From: a virus
Direction: 5' to 3' (one strand)
DNA length: 64,000 bases
Virus record (IMG/VR): IMGVR_UViG_3300049460_000123
Location: 1-64,000 of that record
In this document: one piece after another, positions 50,362 to 60,271 of the stretch
How the letters are laid out: each line of letters starts with the position of its first letter
How positions within the stretch are numbered: the stretch's first letter is position 1
Notes under the pieces: generated by a model
What the model was told of the DNA's origin: nothing
What the model saw: the letters and a program-made list of their open reading frames with translations, nothing else
The model's database searches: none
Program-made: the position numbers and the translations under genes

Positions 50362-53300
50362 ATTGTTGCGCCGCTTGCCGCTGCTTCAGGAAGTACGCGA
50401 CGCCCGTGTCGTCGAGACCCTCGAGCGACGAGCTCATGAGATCCCGCATCCCGTATTTCTTTTCGAGGCGATCGCGCGCCCGCGTCTCCTCCGGATGGTT
50501 TGCCTGCATGTCGATCAGCTCGACATTGCGGGTTTGCCCGAGGCGATGGATCCGCGCATTACGCTGCGCATGCGTCTTCGCCGTCGCCGGGATGTCGTGC
50601 TGGATCAGGTACTCGCCTGATTGCAGGTTCATGCCGACGGCGCCGGCGTCCGACGCGATCAGGATGTCCGCTTGCGCTTCGCCCTTCTCAGGGTTGAACA
50701 TCGAACGCTTGCGATCCTTTTCCTTGGCGGTATCGCTACCCGTGATCGTCACCACGCGCTTACCCTGCTTTTCCAGCCGCTCACGGATAGCCTCGACCGC
50801 TGCGCGATTCCGCGCAAACACGACGCCCTGCTTGTTGCCGCGCGCCTGCACGAGATCCGCGATCCGGTTCACCTTGGCGTTATCCGGATGCGTATCAATG
50901 ATTCGCTGCATCGCGGACGACTTCATGATGCCGATGCTTTTTTGCAACGCCTCAGCGATTTTCTCGTGATCCGCCTCCGGCACGCCCTCGAACGACGACG
51001 GAGAGATAGCCTTGATCGCCGCGACGTCCACCTTGCCACGCATGCGCGCGATACGAGCGGCCGCCAGGTTCGACGACAGCGTGTCCATAGCCGTGCGCTG
51101 AGCCGGCGTCAGATCGACCGTCTCGCGCTTGCGCGACGCCTCGACGTCCGGCGTGATCTGTGCCGGAAACGTGTAGCGCGCCATCTCGCGTTTCAGGGCG
51201 TCTTTCGATGCCATCGTGTCAGCGCCATACCGGCGCATGAACGCGGCCCGGTCCTGATAGCGCTTAGGATCGAGCTTTTGCAGCATCGAATACACCTCCG
51301 ACGTGTCGTTCTTAAACCCCGACTCGCCCGACGCATAGGTGTAATACGGCGTGTGCGCGGACAGCGCGTCCGTCACGTTCGCCAACGTCGAATTCTCCTT
51401 GCCGGCGCGGTTGAGCGTGTCATGCGCCTCGTCGATGAACGACGCGTCGAAGTTGATCCCCTCCTTGTCCATGACGCCCTTGATCCACGCCTGGCGATCG
51501 TCCGGCGTCATCTTGCCGAGCTGCTCCGTCATCGCATTCTCATCGATGCCGGCGTGCGTGGCGCCGAGGTGCACCATGTCGCCCCGGAATGACTGGTGTG
51601 TCATCACGCAGATATGCGTGTCCGGATCCTTGTACGCCGCAATGCGCGACTCCTGCGACGCACCCGGCTCGATATGCCACTTGAATTTGCCGGGCTCGAG
51701 CAGGCGCAATGCCTCGCCGCTGAACTGCCCTTGCACGACGCTGGGCACCAGCATGACGCTGCGCTTGACCTTGCCGAGACCGTGCAGGTGCGCGAACCCG
51801 CCGAGCATGACGTTGGTCTTGCCGGATCCGGCGCCGAATGCCAGGCCGAGGCGCTTGTTCTCCGCCAGCATCTTGATCGCGCGCTGCTGATTCGCGTACT
51901 TGCCGTTCATCGACACGTTCCACATCTTTGTCGGCTTGCCGGGCTTGAAATTCTTTCCGACGATTCCCATCATGCCGGCGAGCTGGCGTTCCGCCTCGTG
52001 CCCGATCGTGTGCCGCTCGTCGCCGGCGAGCGCGCGCTCTTTCGGCTCCTCAGCGCCGCCGAACATATCCGGCTCGTCGCCCGCGAAGAATCCCATCTGG
52101 CTTTGTTCGAACGCCTCGCGCTGATCGCGCGCCGCGTCGAGCTTGTCGGAAACACTGCCCGACGCATACCGGCCGCCGGAGCGCTCGCGCAGACTATCCG
52201 TGAGCTCGCGCTCGCGTGCGCGGCGCGCGTCGCGCGCGGCATGGTCCGTCGCGTCCAGATGATTCAGATTGTTGCGCACGACTGCGCGGCCGATCTTGAG
52301 CGGGTTGCCCGGATTCAACTTGTTGTGCGCCTCCGCGAACGAGCGCGACACCTTCGACTTGATCAGATCCTGGACGGCCTCGTATGCCTTGGCATTGCCG
52401 CCCATCGTCTCGAGGTACTTGCCCCACGTCAGCGACGACGCATTGATCTTGCCCGCGAGCTCGTCGCGCTGCGACTTCCAATCCGTCCACTCAGGATTCT
52501 CCGTCGAGTCGCCGAACATATCGGTCGTCTCTTTCTCCGGCTCGTTCGCCGTCAGCCGCTCGAGATCCTGGCGCATCGCGCCGGCCTCCGGGCTTTCCTT
52601 GGCGACGTTCTTGTAGAAGTGCTCACGCAGCGCGGCCTGATCCTGATTCGTCAGATCGCCGATCTGCTTGTACGCCGCCGTCCCCTCCGGCGTCTCCGCC
52701 AGCGCGCGATGCAGCGCCTCGACGGACTTCTGGTCGACCGTGAACTTCTGCCGGTTCATCGGCGATCGCGTCGCGCCGTGCCGCGCCTCGACGAACTCGT
52801 CGGCATACTTGTCGAACGAGTCGCCCAGCTCCTCAGCGCGGCGCATGTTGCCGTCTTCGCCCTTGAGCGGCGCGACCGCGTCGAGCGCCGTGCGGTATTG
52901 CTCCGCGCTGGCCGCGCCGACCTGCTGGAAGAAGTCGCCCGACTGGATGTCCGCGACGATATCGCCCGGCGCATCGCCGTCAGCCGTGCGGCCGCCGATG
53001 TAGTCACGCAGCGATTGCTCGAGATCCTCGCCCGGCGCGAACGGTTCCGCAATGCGCGGCGCGACGCCCGGCTGAACGTTCATCGCGAGATCCGGCCGGT
53101 TTGCGACGCCCAGCGGGAGCCAGTCGTCCTCGTCCTGGCCGCCGGCGATGATGTCGAGGTTTCGCTTAACCTGCTCGATGTCCGCTCGATCGATCGGCTT
53201 TGCCAGCCGGTCCATGCCGGCGCCGTGCACCGTCAGGAACGTGTCGCCGCCGACATTCTCGATCTGGTAATCGCCGCGCTGCAGGCCAATGGCGCGCGCC

Positions 53301-54895
53301 TGGCGGATCGCATCCTCGACGCCAGTCTTGCCGAGCGACACCTCGAGCTTGTCCTTTTTGCCCTGCTTCAGCGCGACCGACAGCGCCGCGTTCGCCTCCA
53401 TCTCGCCGAGCGCCTGCCCGAGAATCTTTTGCGCCTCGCCGATCGCCTCGCGCCGCGTGCCGTTGAGCGCCTGCGCAGTTTGCATGTCCGCGCCGCTCGC
53501 CGCATCGCTGAGCTCGATCTCCTTCGCCGACTTCATCAGATCGCGCGCGCGGCCCATCGCGTCAGCGCTCGCCGTCATGTAGTGGTGCATGTGGAAATCC
53601 TGCACGCCCGCCTGAATCCGCTCGACGTCGTCCGGCATGTCGGTGTGGATCCGGCGCGCGAGCACCTGCGCAGCGCCGGCGATGCCGAGCACGTCGACGA
53701 CACTGCGATCGACCAACGCGGATCCGCTCACGGCCAGCGCCAGCGAATTCACGCTGTTGTACGCTCCCACGCCGATATGCTTGCCGAGCGTCTCGGACGG
53801 ATCGCCGCCGGCGACCTTGCCGACTTCGGACAGGAACGTCAGGGTTTGCGCCGTGCGCAAGTCCTGCTCGATATCCTTCGCGATTTTCTCGTCAGCGTCC
53901 GGATCTGCCGTGTACTCGAGCACGTAGGCTTTGGGCTCGACGGTCGACTTGTCGATCTCCGCCTTTGCCTGCTTCGCCTGCTCCTGGACCTTTTTGAGCG
54001 CCTTTTGCGCGCGCAGCAACTCGACCGCCTTTTGAGCGCTCGTCAGGGTTGCGTCCGGCACTGGCGCGACCGGCTCGCGAATGTTTTTGAGCTCCTCTCG
54101 CACCATGCGCGCAGTGTCGCCGCGCTTGATCGCCGCCTCGCGCTGGCTATCCGTCATCGTCGACAGTTTCGCCGCGCGCGCCTGATCTACCTCCGTGCGC
54201 AGTTCCTTTTCCGTCAGACCGGCTTTCTCGGCGCGGCCCTTGTAATCCTTCGCGTAGCCGAGTCCGTCGGACACCTGCGGCACCGGGTTCAAATCCTGAA
54301 CCGTGAGTGTGTCCGGATCATCCGTGTGCACCGGAATCTCGCCGATGCCGGCGTCCATGCGCGCCGCGCTATCCGTCACCAGCCGTTCACGCTGTAGCCC
54401 AACGGCGTCAGTCGCGCGTTTCAGGATCTCGCGATGATGCTGTGCCTCGAGCTTCTTGCGGGCCGCCGGAGACAGATCCTTATGCGCCTCCGCATCGAAC
54501 TCCGTTTCCTTCTTGTCCCAGCCGAGCGTGCTCGCGACCGTGTCGACGAACTCCTTCTCCGCTTTCTTCCGCTGCACCTGGATCGCCTCATGAGCCTTTT
54601 GCTTCGACTCATGGATCCCGGCCTCCTTGTCGGCCTTGACCTTGTCTTTGCGCGCCTTGGCCGCGTCAGCCTTCTTCGCCGCCGCTTCGGCCTTGTATTC
54701 CGACTCGTGCTTGACCGCGCGCAGGCGCAGGTGATTCATCGAGCCGCCAGCGCCGCCGATCACCGTCGAGCTTCCATCTGGATTCGGCTGGATCAGGATA
54801 GGCTGGCCCGTGCCGTCGCCGTGCGAGTGCACCGTGATCCATCTCGCGCCAGCGGGAATGGATGCTTTGAGGAGGAGAATTTTGCGCATGACCAT
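50339..54895 (-). CDS. giant polyvalent protein with SNF2-type helicase
   Basis: A protein of 1518 residues. The C-terminal third is a superfamily-2 helicase: GAGSGKTNV (Walker A, ~res 1020), FIDEAHD (~res 1153), then VFARNRAAVEAIRERL, AGAVGMNLQ and IHRLGQTRN (motif VI). The N-terminal two thirds consist of charged, partly coiled-coil domains as in phage polyvalent proteins. Known examples, such as P1 DarB, are packaged in the head and enter with DNA to counter host defence. Placement among head genes supports that here. ATG 54889 is an alternative start, 15 nt after a GTCGTGAC motif and without Shine-Dalgarno. Confidence 0.83.
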   Translation of the reverse strand: MVMRKILLLKASIPAGARWITVHSHGDGTGQPILIQPNPDGSSTVIGGAGGSMNHLRLRAVKHESEYKAEAAAKKADAAKARKDKVKADKEAGIHESKQKAHEAIQVQRKKAEKEFVDTVASTLGWDKKETEFDAEAHKDLSPAARKKLEAQHHREILKRATDAVGLQRERLVTDSAARMDAGIGEIPVHTDDPDTLTVQDLNPVPQVSDGLGYAKDYKGRAEKAGLTEKELRTEVDQARAAKLSTMTDSQREAAIKRGDTARMVREELKNIREPVAPVPDATLTSAQKAVELLRAQKALKKVQEQAKQAKAEIDKSTVEPKAYVLEYTADPDADEKIAKDIEQDLRTAQTLTFLSEVGKVAGGDPSETLGKHIGVGAYNSVNSLALAVSGSALVDRSVVDVLGIAGAAQVLARRIHTDMPDDVERIQAGVQDFHMHHYMTASADAMGRARDLMKSAKEIELSDAASGADMQTAQALNGTRREAIGEAQKILGQALGEMEANAALSVALKQGKKDKLEVSLGKTGVEDAIRQARAIGLQRGDYQIENVGGDTFLTVHGAGMDRLAKPIDRADIEQVKRNLDIIAGGQDEDDWLPLGVANRPDLAMNVQPGVAPRIAEPFAPGEDLEQSLRDYIGGRTADGDAPGDIVADIQSGDFFQQVGAASAEQYRTALDAVAPLKGEDGNMRRAEELGDSFDKYADEFVEARHGATRSPMNRQKFTVDQKSVEALHRALAETPEGTAAYKQIGDLTNQDQAALREHFYKNVAKESPEAGAMRQDLERLTANEPEKETTDMFGDSTENPEWTDWKSQRDELAGKINASSLTWGKYLETMGGNAKAYEAVQDLIKSKVSRSFAEAHNKLNPGNPLKIGRAVVRNNLNHLDATDHAARDARRARERELTDSLRERSGGRYASGSVSDKLDAARDQREAFEQSQMGFFAGDEPDMFGGAEEPKERALAGDERHTIGHEAERQLAGMMGIVGKNFKPGKPTKMWNVSMNGKYANQQRAIKMLAENKRLGLAFGAGSGKTNVMLGGFAHLHGLGKVKRSVMLVPSVVQGQFSGEALRLLEPGKFKWHIEPGASQESRIAAYKDPDTHICVMTHQSFRGDMVHLGATHAGIDENAMTEQLGKMTPDDRQAWIKGVMDKEGINFDASFIDEAHDTLNRAGKENSTLANVTDALSAHTPYYTYASGESGFKNDTSEVYSMLQKLDPKRYQDRAAFMRRYGADTMASKDALKREMARYTFPAQITPDVEASRKRETVDLTPAQRTAMDTLSSNLAAARIARMRGKVDVAAIKAISPSSFEGVPEADHEKIAEALQKSIGIMKSSAMQRIIDTHPDNAKVNRIADLVQARGNKQGVVFARNRAAVEAIRERLEKQGKRVVTITGSDTAKEKDRKRSMFNPEKGEAQADILIASDAGAVGMNLQSGEYLIQHDIPATAKTHAQRNARIHRLGQTRNVELIDMQANHPEETRARDRLEKKYGMRDLMSSSLEGLDDTGVAYFLKQRQAAQQSDTHDLF

Positions 54896-54904
54896 AATTT
54901 TCTG

Positions 54905-54912
54905 GTCACGAC
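54905..54912 (-). promoter_or_regulatory. GTCGTGAC promoter motif before the giant helicase gene
   Basis: Octamer, CA, GAAAAT box, 7 nt, ATG 54889; ATG 54895 lies 6 nt earlier in the same frame. Confidence 0.6.
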
Positions 54913-54929
54913 TTCCGGCCCGGCGCAGT

Positions 54930-55180
54930 GATACCTAGATACCACGCCGATACCATGCATGGTATCGGCTGGAATCCTTGCCTGATAAGGCTTTCAGCCC
55001 CCTAGATACTAAAATACCTATTTTTTAAGATAGATATATAGATAGAGAGGGGGGGATGTATAGGGGGGGATATGTGTATATATATCTGTATATGTCTTGC
55101 CGCAGGAATGGTATCTTGGTAAATTTGGTATCTTGCCTTTAGAATCAATTACTTAGCCGATACCACCGATACCATATGGT
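54930..55180. repeat. GATACC/GGTATC repeat cluster with AT-rich and G-rich core (copy 2)
   Basis: Eight GATACC/GGTATC copies, including the perfect palindrome GATACCATGCATGGTATC (54949-54966). The 18 bases TTTCAGCCCCCTAGATAC (54992-55009) are identical to 2296-2313 in copy 1, followed in both by a TA-rich tract, G6-G7 runs and TATGTGT. Same orientation and order as copy 1. No gene lies here. Confidence 0.75.
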
Positions 55181-55192
55181 AACCATAGGCGT

Positions 55193-55258
55193 AAAAAAAA
55201 CGCCCGGAGGCGCCTTTTAGGGGGGGTACCCCCCCCCACTTTGACAGGGGGGGAGGGG
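55193..55258 (-). terminator. terminator and G/C homopolymer tracts after the methyltransferase-type polyvalent gene
   Basis: Read leftward: CGCC (55212-55209), TCCG loop, GGCG (55204-55201) and eight T (55200-55193). Between it and the stop at 55259 are G7 (55220-55226), TA, C9 (55229-55237) and G7 (55247-55253), an unusual inverted homopolymer pair. Confidence 0.65.
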
Positions 55259-58200
55259 TCAGACTAGCTCGAGTGCCTTGGCGAGGGTGTCCGCCTTCTT
55301 CACCGCCGCCACGAACCGATCAAATGCCGCATTGATCTTTACCCGCTCGTCACCCTCCGGGTAAGGTTTCCACTGCACACCCGTCAGCGGATCGACATGG
55401 AATCGATTATCGGCGAGCGACGAAAGGTAGTCGTTCCGGCGGCCCTTGTCGGATAGACGATCCTCGACCCAGGACTGAAACGCGCGCGCGGCCATCTCGT
55501 GCGTAAGTTGCCAGTACTCTTTCGAACCCGTGTCGAGCTTGCTGGCCTCGAACGCGAACGACGACATGCCTTTGCCCTGCTTCACCTCGACGGCGCCGCC
55601 TTCCGGGTTGCCGCCGAAGTGCGCCGCCGCGATCAGGCGCCAGATCTCGCGCGTGCTCTTGCGCTTCTTCGTCAGCGTCTTATCGTCCGGATAGACGGCG
55701 TCGATCGCCTTGAACGCGTCGTGCACCGTGCCGGCGTCGCGGATCGAGCGCGCGACCGCGTTCGGATACGTGCCGTTGAGGTTGCGCTGTGCCATTTTCA
55801 CATCCGATGCCGTGTACGAGATCAGCTCCGTGTGTTGGTGCGTCCCGTCGAGCATCGCGCTACGCAGTGCGATCGTTGCGTCACGCAGCTCGCCCGGCGG
55901 CAGAAGGTGCGGATTCTCCGTGATGAAGTCGTCTTGCCCGGCCGCGCCCATCCCCTCCGCTTCCTTCGCCATGTTGTCGAGCGCATGGAACCATTCGTGA
56001 GCCAGCGATCCGCCGCCGCCCATCTTGGTAAGGTTGATAACGCGCTGGATCGGCTCGTAGTGGGCTTTGGCCGCCCCACCTCCTGCCGCGCCATTGCCGC
56101 GCGCACCGAACGCCATAGCGAGGCGCCCATTGAGCGACACGTGCGCATCGTCGGCGCCCATCAGATCCGCCAGGTCAGCGAACGCGCCGGCCGTATGCTC
56201 CGTGTGGAACTTGGCCGACGCCACGTCGCGCAGCACCCAGTTACCCGACTGGACGTCGCGCAGGCCGAACATGTCTTTGAGCGCCATCGTCGAATCAGGC
56301 ACGACGGACCGGCCGCCGACGCGCTCGAACGAGTCCGCGACCTTGAGCTGGAACCGTGCCGACTCTTTCGAGATGCGCGGCGCCCGCTTCTGCTCTTTCT
56401 CCATCCAGTCCCAACCGATTTTGCCGACCTTCGCCGCCGCGACGTGATTGGCGAACGCGTCCGAGCCCTTGTACGACCGGTACTTGATCACGCCGACGAA
56501 ACGATCGCCCATCAGGTTCCACGCGCGATGCAGCGGATTTTCGGTCTGATTGCGGACCTTCGCCATCAACTTGAGCACCTCGCGCTTGCGGCCGAGCTCG
56601 CTGCGCGCGTCGTCGATCTCGTCACGGCGCGGTTTGTTGCCCTGAAGCGTGTCGCCCCAAAGTTTCGTTGCGGCCGCATCGACTTTCTCGAGATCGGCGA
56701 GCTTCTCGTCCAACTCCGGCTTTGGCGCCCACCCGCGACGCTTGCGATTCTCGACCGCTTCCCGCGCGCGATACAACTCGACGCGGGTTTTCTGCATCTC
56801 GTTATAGAGCGCAGTGTTGCCGGCATCGATCTCCCGGCTTTCATTCGCCAACGCCAGCGATGCATTGCCGTGCACCTGGTATTGCTCCGACTCCTCAGCC
56901 GTCAGAATGGCGCCCTCGAACTCCTCTCGCAGATTGTCGAGCACGCCCGTCACTTCGGCCGGCGTCTTGCATCCCTCGAGGCGATCGCGTAACGATTGCA
57001 GGCCGATCGCGTAATCCTGGCGAGCGCTCGGATTGTCAGCGCTGGGCTCTTGCCCGATAGCCGCATAGATGCGATCGACGAGGAACCCGGCGCCCGGCTC
57101 CATGCCGCCGGCGCGCAGCGCATCCCAATCGACGGTGCCGAACAGGTTCGACTTCGTGATCAGGCTTTTCGCCTCGCGCGGGTTCTGCTCGAGCGCGTCC
57201 CAGTCGATCGCCGTCGCGAACACCCGGGCGCCCTCTTTCTTGGCCCGCGTGATCACCTCGAGCGCCGCGCGTTCCTTACGGGATCCGCCAATGTGCCCGG
57301 TATCAGCATAGCGATAATTTTCACTGGACGGACGGTCGACCTCGACCGGCTCCTCGCGCGCCGCGACGCGTTCGGCGATCTTCGAGACTAGATCCTTCGC
57401 TTTCTCGCTATGCGGATCGCGCGCCAGCTCGTCGGCGAGATCCTCGCGGTCTTCGGCGAGCTCGACGTCGGGATTGGCCTGCGTAGCTTCGGCGGCCGGC
57501 GCGGGCGCCACGTCCACCGGATTCCCGTGCGACGACTTCGCCGGATCCTTTACGATCTCAACCGGAACCATCTGGCCGCCATGCATCACTACACGGCCGT
57601 CCGGATAGTTGCCCTTGTAATCTCGATGGACCTTTTTCCATTCGTCCATCGTCATCCGGATCACCTTCTTAGGTGCCTTCGCAGCTTCGTCGGCAGCGCG
57701 CCGTGCATCATCGGCAGCTTGCGCCTGCTTACGCATGCGATCCGCCGTCAACCGATCCTGGAACTGACGATCAACCTCGACGATCTTTTGACGCAACCGA
57801 TCGACGGCAGATGCGTATTGCATCAGCTTGAAGTGATTGACCTGCTTTTCGATATCCTCCAGTAACCGACTTGCGTCGATGCCGTTGCCAGCGTCGAGAC
57901 GCTCCTCAAGCGTAGCAATACCCTTCTCGATATCCGCACGCGGCGCCGCGTATTCGTCGTAAGCCTGCTTGTAGATATAGCCGAAGTCATACCAGACGCC
58001 GTCGACCTTGGCCTCGCGCTTGTCGTGCGAGATACCATCGATCTTGCCGGCGCGCATCGGGAAAGTGCCGGCCACCTTGACCGACTCGCCGCGCTCGAAT
58101 TTCACAGGCGACAGCTTGTCGTCTATCACACGCTGCACAGTGAATGCATTCCGCGAGTTGTCATCCTCCTCGTTCGCACGATGCCAACGACCGTCGCGCA

Positions 58201-60241
58201 GCACATACTCGACGCCGTGCTCCGTCTTCGTATCGCCGTCTTTCGGCCCTTGCTCGACCGGCGCGGCCACAGCCTCCGCCGGTTTCGTTACCACCAGCAA
58301 GCGCGCGTTGGCGCCGGTTTGTGACGGCAGATCCGAACCCTTGAACGTGTTTTCCGGCAGCTTCTCGACGTCGGCGCCGTGCTCATCGAGCCACGAACGG
58401 AACGCCGTCGCGCGCTGATCGGATCCGAAGAAAACACCCTCGCCGGCGATCGCGACCAGCTTGCCGCCCGGCTTGAGCATGTCGTATGCGCGCATGATAT
58501 GCGCCGCGTCCTTGCGATCGGAGAACGGCGGATTCATGATCACCGCGTCGTACTGCTTGCCCGGCTCGAACGTGTCGAAGTCGTGCGCCGCGATGTTGTG
58601 CCCCTTCGCGCTCAGCACATTGCGCAGCGTGTCGGATATCTCGATCGCGTCGACCGTTGCGCCCGCATCGCGCGCCGCGTCCGCGAGGTGCCCATTGCCG
58701 GCTGACGGCTCGAGCACAGACATACCCGGCTTGACGCCCGCCATCTCCGCCATCTTGGCCGCGAGCGGCTTCGGAGTCGGGAAGAAATCGATGCCGACCT
58801 TTTTGCCGACCAGCGCGCGTTCAGCCGCCTTGATCGGATCCTCTTTTTTCACGCCGTCACGGAACACCAGGTATTCGGCGAGCGCGAGGCGCAACTCGTG
58901 ATCATTCGTGATACCGATGCGCGCCAGGCGGTCGACCTTCTTGATCTGCTCGTCATTCCACCAGCCGAGACCCGATCGAATGTCTTTCTCATCAAGGTAT
59001 TTTTTAAGATCTTTGACCATCGCGCCATCCGGGCCGCTCGACGCGCGCAGGCGTTCGATCAGCGGCTTGGCCCCGCGCTTGCCCTGCAGCTTCTCGATCA
59101 GACGCGGCTTGTCGGCGCCACCAGTGCCCCACGACGGCCGGTAGATTTTCGCGTTGCGGATATCGTCCGGCGTCGGCGCGCGGCCCTTGGCTCGTTGCTG
59201 ATCGACATAGGACAGGTCACGATCCGTCGCATACATTGCATTGCGCACGGACTCATCAAGCGATTCGACAGCCGCGCGCGTGCTGATGCCCTTCAGATGC
59301 TTCGCCTCGCCCGCCTCGATCGCGTCCGCAAGATTGATCATCGTGCCGGCGATCGCGAGCCGCTTGCTTGCATCCGCCTCCGCCCCGGCCGCCATGCGTG
59401 CACGGCGCGCGGTATTGGCGAGGCGATCGCGGCCGAGATTCTCGTTAGCCTGATCTGCCAACTTCGCACCAGCCGCGCGCAGCTTGGCCGCCTGCTCTTT
59501 CGACTTGTCGACGACGGGCGCCGGCGCCACTTCATCAGTCTTCTCAGCCGGCTTGGTGAACATGACGCGCGGAGCGGCCGCCGGCGTGGCGCCGTCGAGA
59601 TGCTTCTCGCGAATGAACCAGCCGCCGTCCTTTTTGAACGTGTACGCGTCGATCGCCTTCGCCTGGTCGTGCGTCAGATCCGTGCGCACGACGCCGCGCA
59701 GGACTTTGCCCTTGCCGGTCGTGTGCTCGACGATATCGTGCGCGGACGGAGCCGGCTTTTCCTCCGCCACCTGCGTCTCCGCCTCGACCGGCTCTTTCTC
59801 TGCCGGCGCGGCCGCTTCCTTCGCAGCTTCGATTACCGGCTCCGCTTCTTTCGCCGGCATGGGTTCCGGTTCTGGCGTGCGCAGATCGCCGACATGCATG
59901 CCCAGCCGCTCGACGACGGACGCCGCTGTAATGTCATCGATATGCGCCATCGCGTCGATCAGCTTCGCGCGCTGCTCCGGCCGCATCTCCATCAGCGTCG
60001 AGCGCATGCGTGCCGGGCCGCCGTGCTTGGCGAGGAACTTGTCCAGCTTGGGAGACTGCTTAGCGGCCTTTGGCGCTTCAGGAGCGGGGCCGAACAAGTG
60101 CCCCTGCTCGTGAGGCTTCATCGCAACGTGCGCAGTGCGCATGTGCGGTTTGACGTACGTGCCGTCCTTCCGGTACGAGCCGGCGACGTGCACCGGCATA
60201 CCGAACAGCGGGAGCTGCGACTTGCGAAGAATGAAGATCAT
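55259..60241 (-). CDS. giant polyvalent protein: DNA methyltransferase plus HExxH-type LPD1 domain
   Basis: A protein of 1660 residues. Domains in order: N-terminal segment with an Ala/Glu-rich linker (~res 1-170); conserved blocks to ~460; an N6-type methyltransferase with FFPTPKPLAAKM, VLEPSAGNGHL (SAM site, ~res 513) and VIMNPPFSD (catalytic NPPF, ~res 568); long helical linkers; and a C-terminal domain with NGRLAMAFGARG and SLAHEWFHALDN (HExxH-like, ~res 1415), which matches the large polyvalent protein domain LPD1. Such proteins enter the cell with phage DNA and act against restriction. It is paired with the helicase-type protein downstream; P1 DarB carries both functions in one chain. 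Confidence 0.85.
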   Translation of the reverse strand: MIFILRKSQLPLFGMPVHVAGSYRKDGTYVKPHMRTAHVAMKPHEQGHLFGPAPEAPKAAKQSPKLDKFLAKHGGPARMRSTLMEMRPEQRAKLIDAMAHIDDITAASVVERLGMHVGDLRTPEPEPMPAKEAEPVIEAAKEAAAPAEKEPVEAETQVAEEKPAPSAHDIVEHTTGKGKVLRGVVRTDLTHDQAKAIDAYTFKKDGGWFIREKHLDGATPAAAPRVMFTKPAEKTDEVAPAPVVDKSKEQAAKLRAAGAKLADQANENLGRDRLANTARRARMAAGAEADASKRLAIAGTMINLADAIEAGEAKHLKGISTRAAVESLDESVRNAMYATDRDLSYVDQQRAKGRAPTPDDIRNAKIYRPSWGTGGADKPRLIEKLQGKRGAKPLIERLRASSGPDGAMVKDLKKYLDEKDIRSGLGWWNDEQIKKVDRLARIGITNDHELRLALAEYLVFRDGVKKEDPIKAAERALVGKKVGIDFFPTPKPLAAKMAEMAGVKPGMSVLEPSAGNGHLADAARDAGATVDAIEISDTLRNVLSAKGHNIAAHDFDTFEPGKQYDAVIMNPPFSDRKDAAHIMRAYDMLKPGGKLVAIAGEGVFFGSDQRATAFRSWLDEHGADVEKLPENTFKGSDLPSQTGANARLLVVTKPAEAVAAPVEQGPKDGDTKTEHGVEYVLRDGRWHRANEEDDNSRNAFTVQRVIDDKLSPVKFERGESVKVAGTFPMRAGKIDGISHDKREAKVDGVWYDFGYIYKQAYDEYAAPRADIEKGIATLEERLDAGNGIDASRLLEDIEKQVNHFKLMQYASAVDRLRQKIVEVDRQFQDRLTADRMRKQAQAADDARRAADEAAKAPKKVIRMTMDEWKKVHRDYKGNYPDGRVVMHGGQMVPVEIVKDPAKSSHGNPVDVAPAPAAEATQANPDVELAEDREDLADELARDPHSEKAKDLVSKIAERVAAREEPVEVDRPSSENYRYADTGHIGGSRKERAALEVITRAKKEGARVFATAIDWDALEQNPREAKSLITKSNLFGTVDWDALRAGGMEPGAGFLVDRIYAAIGQEPSADNPSARQDYAIGLQSLRDRLEGCKTPAEVTGVLDNLREEFEGAILTAEESEQYQVHGNASLALANESREIDAGNTALYNEMQKTRVELYRAREAVENRKRRGWAPKPELDEKLADLEKVDAAATKLWGDTLQGNKPRRDEIDDARSELGRKREVLKLMAKVRNQTENPLHRAWNLMGDRFVGVIKYRSYKGSDAFANHVAAAKVGKIGWDWMEKEQKRAPRISKESARFQLKVADSFERVGGRSVVPDSTMALKDMFGLRDVQSGNWVLRDVASAKFHTEHTAGAFADLADLMGADDAHVSLNGRLAMAFGARGNGAAGGGAAKAHYEPIQRVINLTKMGGGGSLAHEWFHALDNMAKEAEGMGAAGQDDFITENPHLLPPGELRDATIALRSAMLDGTHQHTELISYTASDVKMAQRNLNGTYPNAVARSIRDAGTVHDAFKAIDAVYPDDKTLTKKRKSTREIWRLIAAAHFGGNPEGGAVEVKQGKGMSSFAFEASKLDTGSKEYWQLTHEMAARAFQSWVEDRLSDKGRRNDYLSSLADNRFHVDPLTGVQWKPYPEGDERVKINAAFDRFVAAVKKADTLAKALELV

Positions 60242-60271
60242 GGGGAGCCTATAAGGAGCATCCCCATATGA

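Noticed and set aside
51596-54397. A 933-residue plus-strand frame opposite the giant helicase gene
   Set aside because: Same reason: antisense artefact with Arg/Leu/Ala-rich content and no domain.
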